Shown in pieces: positions 29,936-38,921 of a DNA stretch of 64,000 bases. The notes under the pieces are model-generated. The model saw only the letters and a program-made list of their open reading frames with translations. It searched no databases and had not been told where the DNA came from. The DNA comes from Climacium dendroides (taxonomy: Eukaryota; Streptophyta; Bryopsida; Hypnales; Climaciaceae). A program made the translations under genes and the position numbers. The number at the start of each line of letters is the position of its first letter. The stretch's first letter is position 1. The DNA is taken from NCBI GenBank assembly GCA_950106755.1, contig OX467092.1, forward strand, positions 12,028,001-12,092,000, written 5' to 3'.

Positions 29936-30476
29936 TGTTAGTAATGTGTGTAAATGCTCTAGGCACTAGAATGTGGTGTTTGCAGGATTTTGAAGTGAAG
30001 CAAAACTTAACGAAGTTGCTATTTTAAGTAGTTTAATATTTCCAAAAAAACTTTGTAAAGTCTAGTTTTAGCATCAAACATCTATAGAGTACATTTCAAA
30101 CAACTATAGAGTAGATTTTAAGAAGCCATATGTTCATTGGGGTTATACATGTTAGGCTTTGTAACCTCAAATCTTTTTGGTCACCAATTTTTTAGATTTG
30201 ACTTCTGAAAAGAGGGTTGAAATTTTTTTGCAGTTTGAAGACCTTCATGGTCAAACATTATAATCTTTCACTGTATAAGTGATATTGTTGTCTTTTCTTT
30301 TCTTATAAGATCTCTAATATGTGAAGTTTGAATTAGTATGGTTAAAATTTAACAAAAATTGAAACAACTTATGGAAATGTTGGCATTTTGTTCAATTTCA
30401 AAAAAATTCCAAGTTATTCAAAATAGGCCTTAGCCTTTGTATCTCTGTTGATTCTAATTGATATTGATATCCATCT
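29936..30476. other. AT-rich spacer without recognised gene
   Basis: This unique sequence follows the last decayed satellite monomer. I see no coding frame, RNA gene or terminal repeat in it. Confidence 0.5.
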
Positions 30477-30520
30477 ATGCGCACACCATATCCACTTATC
30501 TTCCATTCAGAGATCCTTGT

Positions 30521-30632
30521 GAGACGCCCTTTCAATCTCGGTTCCGAGTATAGGCCCTGGGTATACGTTGTGCAAGTATCATTTGTGAGACCCCCTCTCA
30601 AACTCGGATCTGAGTATAGGCCCAGGGTATCA
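30521..30632 (+). repeat. 66-bp tandem duplication
   Basis: A segment beginning GAGACGCCCTTTCAATCTCG at 30,521 is repeated in diverged form from 30,587 (GAGACCCCCTCTCAAACTCG). Both copies end in GAGTATAGGCCC plus a TGGGTAT or AGGGTAT tail. Open frames over this stretch are explained by the duplication and its GC content and show no protein features. Confidence 0.75.
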
Positions 30633-30867
30633 AACAGATCAGGGGCAGGTATCAATTTCATCAGGGGCCACAATTCAATGAACAACGGAGTGACGATGGA
30701 CGGAGTTCAACCGTCGGTCGTCGGGTTTCCATCCCAGTCGTCGTCTCTTTTGTCCGAAGAGGGTCGTCTGCTGGCTGGTCGCCCAGAGGTGGCTTGCTTT
30801 TTTTCTCTACTGCCGTAATTTTCTGCTGTGCTGTCGGAGGTGGCTTCCTTTTCTTCTGTGCTGTTGG

Positions 30868-31495
30868 AGGTGGCTTGTTTTTTCTCTGTACTGTCGGACA
30901 CACACGAGTTCTTCAATGGCACTTTTTGTTTGTGAGAGTTTGGGTTGCGATTCAGGGTGGAGCACATTCTGAGGGTTTAGGATTGTCATTCAGTTCCGAG
31001 GCTTCTCTTCACGGAGGTGGCTTGCTTTTCTTCTGTATTGTCGGACACACGAGTTCTTTAGTGGCGCTTTTTGTTTGTGAGAGTTTGGGTTGTGATTCAG
31101 GGCGGAGCATGTTATGAGGGTTTAGGGTTGTCATTCAGTTCCAAGGCTTGTTCTTCACAGAGGTGGCTTGCTTTTCTTCTGTATTGTCGGACACACGAGT
31201 TTTTTAGTGGCGATTTTTGTTTGTGAAAGTTTGGGTTGTGATTCAGGGCGGAGCATGTTCTGAGGGTTTAGGGTTGTCATTCAGTTCCAAGGCTTGTTCT
31301 TCACGGAGGTGGCTTGCTTTTCTTCTGTATTGTCGGACACACGAGTTCTTTAGTGGCGATTTTTGTTTGTGAGAGTGTGGGTTGTAATTCAGGGTGGAGC
31401 ACGTTCTAGGGGTTTAGGGTTGTCATTTAGTTCCGAGGCTTGTTCTTCACGGAGGTGGCTGCTTTTCTTCTGTACTGTCGGACACACACGAGGAC
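30868..31495 (+). repeat. 146-bp tandem repeat, four copies plus a partial fifth
   Basis: Copies begin at AGGTGGCTTG at 30,868, 31,015, 31,161, 31,307 and 31,453 (partial). Each carries a CTGTCGGACACAC-like box, TTTTTGTTTGTGAGAGTTTGGG, and GGGTTTAGGGTTGTCATT. The GGGTTTAGGG core includes one plant telomere unit and matches the reverse of the plant promoter telo-box; the first copy has GGGTTTAGGA. Just upstream, from 30,786, shorter AGGTGGCTT-CTTCTGT units occur. The array lies about 1.8 kb before the first coding exon and could belong to its promoter or leader, but nothing here proves transcription. Confidence 0.85.
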
Positions 31496-32577
31496 CTGTG
31501 TTTTGAAGCAATTTCCCGGCCTGATTGCTTCAATCAGTTACGGTGGAGGAGCTGTGTTTTGAAGGAGCTCACAGTCGGGGTTGCAGCTGCTGAAGAAGAC
31601 GTCCGAGTTCAAATCTGCAAGGTCTTCTAATCGTGGTAGGTGAGCACTTCGGGTTTTCTTTTTTGATGATTAGGTCAACATGCGCAACTTCTCTCGCAGA
31701 GCTCGTGCAATTCGTAGTCCATGACTGACGAGGGAATTTCATTGTACGCCAAGGTTTCGTAATGCATCTGTCGCTACGTTGCTGAGGCAATTTTTCGGTT
31801 GCCCCCCAGGCCATGCAGGCATTTTCATTGATGCTAGTGCTTTGCCTGTGCACCGAATCCCCGATGCTCTTGCCATCTCCTGATGGAATGTGTGAGGTTC
31901 TAGACTGAGTTTCCATAGAACGTGCCAAACAGTCGCAGAGTGAACCCGTGCATAAGATGAAAGAGATTGGATTGCAGCGTGAATGAATTCAGTGTGCGAG
32001 CTTTGTAGAGGTCGATGTCTTTTGCTTTGAGGGACTCGGCTACGTGCAGTGCATGTTTTTTCCCGAAAGAAATGAAGCCAGCATCCTGTTTTTTGAGTTG
32101 TCTTGGAGCGGAGAGGAGCGGAGCGTGTGATGTTGCACTGTTTTTGGCTATAGTGTCAAAGCTAAAGGCACTGGACGTTTGTTGTTCCAAGTTTCATGTT
32201 TCATTTCTGTATTTCATTGCTTTTCAAACTTGTTGTGTAAGCTGCCATTTTGAAGGATGGATTATATTCATTGGCAGAGCATTGACGTCTCAAAGACTAT
32301 GTTTGTTATTTTATTCAGGAATCAATTAATGAGGAGGTGAATTGCAGTTTCAGCATTCAGCTAGCTTCGGAATTTGATTTTTTCTTGTTTTCAGTCCAAA
32401 TTCCATTCCTGCCTTCCCTTGATTTTAATCATAGGTATATCCTTAACCAATTCACTTCCAGGTCTATCTGAGCTTAGGTTTGCTTAGGGTCTGTATGTGT
32501 TTTGGAATTTGTGTGAGAAATCCTGGAGAAGTTCAGAAGCAGACTTGCCCTTAAAACCCTAAAATATGACAGAATGC
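31496..32577. other. Spacer upstream of the gene cluster, no gene recognised
   Basis: The GC content is intermediate. Open frames of 96-119 codons on the minus strand and 104 on the plus show no recognisable domain. Possible splice donors exist, for example GTGAGC near 31,641 and GGTATAT near 32,436, so a non-coding 5' exon of the next gene could lie here. I cannot fix one. Confidence 0.35.
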
Positions 32578-33233
32578 AAATCAGCGCGAGCCGCGCTGAT
32601 TTGACAATATACTATCCTGGAAGCCAGAAAAATTTGACAAGCTAGGTAGACTACAGGATAAGTAGCTCAAGGATCACAGTGATTAGCTGGAGTCTGTCAC
32701 CTGAAACAAAGAACTGCATATCAGCGCGAGCCGCGCTGATCTGCAATGTCGCCCTCAAAACATAAACTGACAAATTTCATATAATTGAAATACAATCTAG
32801 GAATTCCGCTACGTTAATATCTCCCGACAAGCGAATCAGAGCAACCCACTCTCAATTGTAGAAGCACAACTCCATAGTATTTAAGAACCCTGCACCGCTG
32901 ATCAGCGTGAGACGCGCTGATCCGCAACGTCTTTCTTGTAAAAACAGACAACCTAAGAGAAAATGAAATGAACCCAAATACATGAATTCCACAACGCAAA
33001 TATATAACAACTATACACATCAGCGCGACCCGCGCTGATTCGTTAAGTCTTGTCGTAAAAGATAAGAAAGCCAGATAACTGAGGTCATCGGAATAGAGAA
33101 CCAAACCCAATAGAAACTAACCTCACCTTCATAAGTAGGAAATACCTCAACATCTACAATAGACAAGCAATGTAACAAGGCCGAAAACAACAATCTACGA
33201 ACCAAACGCAGATCAGCGCGACTCGCGCTGATC
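32578..33233 (+). repeat. Five copies of a GC-rich hairpin palindrome
   Basis: Copies lie at 32,578-32,602, 32,719-32,741, 32,901-32,921, 33,019-33,039 and 33,211-33,233, spaced 118-192 bp. The core is TCAGCGCG-ASY-CGCGCTGA, so each copy can form a stem of 8-11 bp with a very short loop. The first has perfect 11-bp arms around AGC; the fifth has perfect 11-bp arms around a single C. The third has one arm mismatch. All are followed by TGAT-N-Y-G, which gives them one orientation. They lie in the presumed 5' intron or leader that ends at the CGCAG acceptor at 33,285. No coding frame overlaps them. Confidence 0.9.
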
Positions 33234-34741
33234 CGACAAGTGCATTCATACCAAGCCACTTGACATATTATTATTCTCCTCGCAGAATGGATCAACACAG
33301 AGAAGCACTGGAAATGTACTTTGACAGATGTGATATTCAGTACCCTGAAGACCCCAACGAGACAGATGGATCCCTCATCGAAGGCGAGTACTGGGAGTTC
33401 AAACATCCGGATAGGGTTGAAGCGTGGGGATTCCACATGATCCCCTTCAGAAACAATTTCTGCTTTGCGTACAAGTTCAAGAACGCGCAGGTGTTTCTAA
33501 ACCTCTCCTACGAGGAGATGGTAAAAGATCTAGAAACAGACACCCTCCCCATGGTTAGAGTGAAGTGTGTGACAACGTTTCCCAACGTTTCCCCTCAAGA
33601 CCAGTACCACTTCACAATCTGCCTAAACTCCATCTTCATTCCGTATGTGATGACACCCCTCCTCGCAAGCCTAGAATCCACGCCGTTCCGGGACGAAATA
33701 AAGGAGTTGGAGAAAAAAATTGATAACAATGAGTGGCAGAATTCAGATGGCACGCCCCTGAACCACAAGAAGCTCTGCAGCAAGATTCGTGCCTTGTTCA
33801 AGGACTTCGATCAACTCAAAGGGAAGCTGGCAATGCAGACCAAGTTAAGCAGGCCGAGATCTGTCTCAGTGGACACCTCCAGACAGGGTGTGAGTCAGGG
33901 CTCCAGACTCAACAGCACGCAGGAATCCGGAGGCGCTCGGGGAACCAGAAATTCGAGAAAGCCGGTAGAGAAAACCCCGGAAAATAAGAAAGGGAAGAAA
34001 AGTAAGGCATCCCCGTCCGTGTAGGCACCTCTGGCAAGGTCCTCTGAGGTATCTGAAGTTGCGGAGGCAAGTTACGTCGACGAGATGGCACATGTCCCTC
34101 ATTCTCGAGCAACGGAAAGAAAGCCAGACTATGAAGAAGTAAGCAAAGTGTACAAGAAGTTCTGGACCACTTGTGAGGACGCCTACATCTTCAAGACTGA
34201 TGACAAGAAAGAGATTGACATCTCTCAACTAGTCCCACCTCCGGCAACATTCAACATCCGCTCGAAGGAGGACCGAATTGTCGAGGATTTAATGAACTGG
34301 CTACTAAATATGCCCGACAAGAGCACGAGACAAACGCTCTGCGTCATGCCGGTTGGATACAATGAAAAACCGAAGGAGTGGGCAGAGATTGAAAAAGGCG
34401 ATTTCTACATCATCAATGGGCAGCACAGCGTCGCCGCCAGTAAGTGGATGATGGATGACGCCAACAAGGTAGACCGCACGGAGAGGGAACACTTCCGGAA
34501 ATGGAAGTGCTTCGTGGTCTGGTCAAATGACGCAGAGAAGCTCAGGCTCATTTCCGCGTTCTACAATAGGACAAACCATTTCCAGGTTACGCAGCCATCA
34601 TGGGCAACGAATATCCTTAGAGCGCGGTCAGTGTGGGAGGCTATGGGGAAGCCAAGAAATCCTACGCAGGCAGCGTCCGTTGGGACCAGCACGGCTACAA
34701 GACGCACGGTTGAAGCAAGAAGAAACAGAGAGTCCTTTCAG

Positions 34742-34864
34742 GTATGTATGCATTTCAGCGCGGTTCGCGCTGATGTGTCAAGTTTGGCTCAAGTCAACTA
34801 GCAATGCCAATTCAAATATCATTAAACCACCTTGTCTAATGAAAGTGTTGTGCACGATCCTCAG
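34742..34864 (+). other. Intron 1 of the ParB/methyltransferase-like gene, with a palindrome
   Basis: The donor is CAG|GTATGT and the acceptor CCTCAG|GAC, phase 0. The intron holds one palindrome copy at 34,755-34,773, TCAGCGCG-GTT-CGCGCTGA, only 13 bp after the donor. The reading frame after the acceptor continues the protein pattern until the frameshift near 34,936. Confidence 0.7.
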
Positions 34865-36198
34865 GACTTCGAGAAAGCCGTCTTCTTGCGGTTCTCCATG
34901 ATTGATGTGAACAAGAACCTCCGAATCGCAAAGAGGAGAAGCTGAAGCTCACGAATGAGCTCAAGCTAATCACAGCCCCAGAGGAAGTGTACAAGCTCTG
35001 GAGCGAGGTTATCACTACGGCCGCATTCGGAGAGCTCATCAACCCAGACACGTGGAGAACGTTCAATGCAAGAGAAGGATGGAACCCAGATAACTGCCTT
35101 CTCAACCGAGAATTCTTCAAGCATCTGGGAAACTTGAGCTATGACGAATTGGCGACACTCGCCAAGCATATGTTGAACCAGACAGGAGAGAAACGCACCT
35201 TGCCTTATCCGAAGGTGACGGTGAAGGCCGTGTCGTCTGTGCTGCAGAGTTGCTATACCACCAGGGAGTGGTCGGAGAGGCGGAAGCGCAAGCACTTGGT
35301 GAAGAAAGAGCTTCACCAAATCGATCCTGAGCTTGGACTTATGAATGCCAAGAACGAAATCATCAAGGACAATTGGAAAGCATTCAAGACGTCGCGAATG
35401 TTTTCCAGAGCCACGATGGACGTGCTCCTCGACCGACCTGGAGAGGCCTACTTCGGGAGAGCAAAATCTGTCAGCCAAAAGAATAAGACTTGTGCGGAGC
35501 TCTCCCCACAAGCATTCGAATTTTTCAACGTATTTCTTCATCACAAGAATAAATTCGAGAAACCTACGGCCAAGGGTTATTACCGCCCATACGTTGAAAG
35601 CACTAATAGTTTTATGGAGTGGCCAGCGAGAGCATGGGATCCAAACACGTCGAAGAGAATGGCGTTGGGCGTGATCGATTTCAGGACATTACCTGGAGTC
35701 GAGAATAAAGGGAGCTCCACTGTGGACAGCCCTTACTTCAAGGAAGTAATGATGTCACTCTGCAAGATGCACGACCCGGTACTTCAGAATGTTCCCTCCT
35801 GGCTCTTTATTTGCGGCGATGAGAAGGAACAGCCACAGGTCCTGCACTTCGTGGAGTCTGACCAGATTCTATCTTCCTTCTTATTGGACTACTCCACGTA
35901 CAATGCGGGAAAGAATGACCGCCTCGGAGATATTTCGGCGTCGAATAAGCCGCCGAAGGTGTTTCTGGTGTTTCTTCAGCATCCCAGCAACGCAATTGGA
36001 GTGGGTATTCCAGAGCAGTACGAATGTCCGGACTCCAATCCGTACGTAAAGGCACGTGCCTACAGCGAGCTCGAATACCGGCTCCACAGCTTGGAGTTGC
36101 GCATGGAGTTCTATTTGTGGCTCGTGAAGAGTTTCTGTGCTCCAGGGGGTTGCATCTTCTCCTGTTTTGCGGGAGGCAAACTTACATGCGCTGCAGTG

Positions 36199-36353
36199 GT
36201 ATGTCCCTTAACTGCCGATCAACGTGACTAGCGCTGATTCGTTTCCTTCCTCTTCAATTTCATGGTTTGACGCACTCGTCAATTCAGCGCGAGTTGCGCT
36301 GAATTGTCACTGTCTACAATTGTATTCTAACCCTCTGCTTCTCTCCCTTGCAG
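36199..36353 (+). other. Intron 2 of the ParB/methyltransferase-like gene, with two palindromes
   Basis: The donor is GTG|GTATGT and the acceptor CTCCCTTGCAG|ATG, phase 0 on both sides. It interrupts the methyltransferase-like motif exactly between the glycine loop and the next beta strand. One decayed palindrome lies at 36,218-36,238 (left arm mismatched) and a good one at 36,281-36,305 with perfect 10-bp arms AATTCAGCGC and GCGCTGAATT. Confidence 0.75.
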
Positions 36354-37379
36354 ATGTCATCTGTAGATGTGTACGCTGTTGGATTCGCAGTGGAATCCCC
36401 TGACTGGGAGAAAATCTGTTCGAAGGCCTACACATTAGATAAGGCAGATTTTCTCGACACTGGGTATCCCATCCAGAGTGGTGAAGGTCCCAGTTCCTCC
36501 TCCAAGCGGAAATTGAGATCAAGTCAGGAGTCTCCAGCCAGAAAGAAGGCGGCTCCAGTCTATGATGATGTAGAAGACATTTCCACCGATGAGGAGGAAG
36601 ACGACATTATGGAGATGGATGATTATAATGTAGGCATTGAAGAGATGCCCACACCAACGAGACGACATACCGATGTACCGGGGTCGTCTGCTTCATCCAT
36701 GCTTCCGCCCTTATCGCAAACGCTGCGGACGCCCACTCCTTCTGGACGGCCACAGAAGAAGAGGAAGGCAGATCCCATCACCAGTGTCGTCCAGCAACTG
36801 GCTGAAATTCAAAAGTCGACCGCAGAATCTCTGGCGGCTCTGCAGAAGCAGACGGAGGATTCATAAAAGCAGACGGAGCTAGCGTTGGCTCAAATGAGAG
36901 CGGACAATGCAAACGAGCGGCTATTGAACATGGAGATGCACCAGCGCAACACGGACTGGATGAAGGAGGAGTCCCGGAGGAACAGGGAGATCATACAGTT
37001 GTTAATGTCGAGGGTCGGAATCCAACTTCTTGTTGAGCTACAGCCCGCGACGCAGTCGCCTCCGCTGATGCTGCAAGGCCAACCCTCTAGTTCCAACATC
37101 AGCAATGCCTCAAGCCCGGTGCACTCGGACAATGCGCCTCCACCTCTTCCTGGTGCGGATCCTGTCTCGATGCCACTCCCGCCGGTAGAGGAAGCTCCAG
37201 AGGCCATTGAACGGAGTCGTGTCGACGTCGGCGAGGGAGACACCGCAATGGAGGGCGTTGGCATTGCACGCATCCTGCCAGTGGATGATTCCGGGCCTAC
37301 GTAAGCAAGTTCTGACCAATCCACCGAGGAACCACCTGCAGGTTGTGCCCAATGACCATTCAGTGTCATGTGTGTAGTC

Positions 37380-37398
37380 TCAACGCGACTCGCGTTGA
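37380..37398 (+). repeat. Palindrome copy with paired change in both arms
   Basis: The sequence TCAACGCG-ACT-CGCGTTGA is the same element, but CAGCGCG has become CAACGCG and the other arm CGCGTTG. Symmetry is therefore kept by two matched substitutions. It lies between the stop of the first gene (37,304) and the proposed start of the next (37,444). A possible splice donor ACGTAAGC at 37,299-37,306 leaves open that it is intronic. Confidence 0.85.
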
Positions 37399-37443
37399 AT
37401 TGTATTGTAGTCTTGGGGCTACAGATTCAATTGTAGATACAAC

Positions 37444-38684
37444 ATGCCGACTAGAAGCAATTCAGGTGGTACAGAAAATATAGGACTAGTTTTGTAAATT
37501 AAAACTCATTTCATGAAATTGTAATAAATGGATTTCTCACGAAAACTATTTTTCCTGATTCATGAATCGCAGGCCACCTGAATGTCGATTGCTTGCCTAA
37601 GAAAGGCCCTTCTGTTGTCGCACATTCTCTTCCACCAATGCCTTCACCACACCCGAACGTAGATGAGGCACAACCAATAGATGAGCAATCGGTACTTCCT
37701 AGTCCTGCACTATTGGCAATGGAAAACCAAGATGAACCTTCAAGTTCTACACGGAGGAAGGTAAAATGCGCCCTCTTGTTCTAATGGACTCATTACTCTT
37801 CTACCTTCATTTTGAGCAATGATGCCTCCTACAATTCGTGTCATTTGGCGTGACTGGACACGATTGCTGCCGTTTGTTACCAAGGGTCCGATCTACAGGG
37901 CTCTGATAAGGGATCCTCGGAGGGAGTCCATAGGTCATTGAGATCCGGGATGGAAGGGAAGTGGTTGAACGTCATCCTGGACCTCAATGGCATTCTATGT
38001 GTCACAGAAGATTGGAAGTCCAAGGGGTCAGGGAATGCGTACAACCAGAAGTCGGAGCCACACTCGGCCACAATCGGGGCCATTGTAGGACCCAAGGCTG
38101 TCTACGTCAGGCCCAACTGCTCCGCGTTCTTGAAGGAGTTAGGCAGGATAGCATTCGTCTTAGTGTGGAGTTCCATGAAGAAGTCCACCACTGATGAGAT
38201 CTACGCTTATCTGTTCCGAGATGGAGGGTTGCCCTTCCAAGTTCTCGGGCAGGACGCATGCAAAATGTTGAAGCGCTGGGATGGAGCCGGCACGTGGATC
38301 CCCTATAAGGAACCGGGAACCGACAAAGCATTGTTCCTCAAGAACCTAGACGTGCTTTTCGCCGACTCCCGAACCAACTTCACTCCTGACAATACAGTCG
38401 TAGTCGACGACAGCCGCCGGAAGCACATCATGAACAAACCGGAAAATGTTGTAGTCTCGGAGTCCTGGAGTAACAAGGGCAATGGAGACAAGGACACGTT
38501 CTTGCTCGGGGTTCTACTTCCTTGGTTTCAACAGTTGCACCGAAGCCAGGACATGGGACTCAAAGCGTTCATGAAAGCGAAGAAGTGGAAAATCGGGCAA
38601 AAAATGTTGTGCGAGGAAAGGAATCGTCGAGAGTACGACGAGCTCATGAAGGTGGTTCGGGGGTCGCCTAGTGGCACTAGATAG
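37444..38684 (+). CDS. HAD-superfamily FCP1/NIF-like phosphatase, three exons
   Basis: Exons 37,444-37,465, 37,573-37,760 and 37,899-38,684 join in matched phase (1, then 0) into 331 codons plus TAG, with no interruption. Introns are 107 and 138 bp with GT-AG ends. Residues 1-97 are a Ser/Pro-rich, low-order leader. The domain begins at WLNVILDLNGILCV: nucleophile D98, with N100 where classical HAD enzymes have the second Asp. WSSM at 160-163 supplies motif II, and VVVDDSRRKH with D240 and D241 supplies the metal-binding acidic pair, as in the C-terminal-domain phosphatase (FCP1/SCP, NLI-interacting factor) group. From general knowledge, plant members of this group often carry DLNG, so N100 need not mean loss of function. 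The substrate is unknown. Its frame is intact, unlike the gene upstream. The tiny first exon is the least certain part; the domain exon is secure. Confidence 0.7.
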
Positions 38685-38698
38685 CTGACCCACTAGAG

Positions 38699-38921
38699 GT
38701 ATGCGATTCAGCGCGAGTGGAGCTGATGTGTAGTGTTTTGAAGCCTCGTTCAGTACTTTTGGAGTCTCGTACATTTCAGCTCGAGTCGCGCTGATTTGCA
38801 ACTTCGCGGGCAATCACGGTTGTGGACTCTCTTGCCAATCTTGACTACGAAGACTCCAAAATGATGTCTAATGTTGAAATTCCCTCGATTGCTATTCTAA
38901 TTCAAGGTACGTTTGTTGCAG
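38699..38921 (+). other. Putative intron or spacer with two palindromes
   Basis: A donor-like AGAG|GTATGC at 38,699 lies 15 bp after the phosphatase stop, and GTTTGTTGCAG|ATG ends at 38,921. Inside are decayed palindromes at 38,708-38,726 (right arm GGAGCTGA) and 38,776-38,794 (left arm TCAGCTCG). A second strong donor, CAAG|GTACGT, occurs at 38,906, so alternative splicing is possible. The segment may be a 3' UTR intron of the phosphatase gene or a 5' leader intron of the next ORF. Confidence 0.45.

Larger units (their letters stand above)
33287..37304 (+). pseudogene. ParB/Srx-like and DNA-methyltransferase-like fusion gene, spliced, broken
   Basis: Three exons are read: 33,287-34,741, 34,865-36,198 and 36,354-37,304, with GT-AG phase-0 introns of 123 and 155 bp. 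The start ATG lies just after a CGCAG acceptor. The model has about 1,246 codons. Residues 1-265 are unrecognised and basic toward the end. Residues about 310-450 look ParB/Srx-like: IDISQLVPPP, then IINGQHSVAASK near residue 378 (GQHS where ParB has G-x-x-R). The C-terminal part resembles a beta-class DNA methyltransferase: PGGCIFSCFAGGKLTCAAV (36,142-36,198) recalls the FxGxG SAM motif, continued across the second intron by VYAVGFAVES. The usual DPPY site is not clear; FLQHPS near 35,970 stands in its place, so catalysis is doubtful. A Ser/acidic stretch and a coiled coil follow. Lesions: in-frame TAG at 34,022, in-frame TAA at 36,864, and a one-base frameshift near 34,936. Domain calls are by eye. 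Confidence 0.6.

Noticed and set aside
30477..31117. Overlapping open frames on both strands
   Set aside because: They follow the 66-bp and 146-bp tandem repeats, change frame with repeat number and show no domain.
31569..32190. Minus-strand frames of 119 and 96 codons
   Set aside because: There is no domain or homologous motif, the frames are not continuous, and no splice signals link them.
37573..37600. Zinc-knuckle remnant (GHLNVDC)
   Set aside because: The HxxxxC half is present, but no CxxC half can be joined in phase; the phase-matched upstream exon encodes MPTRSNSG instead.
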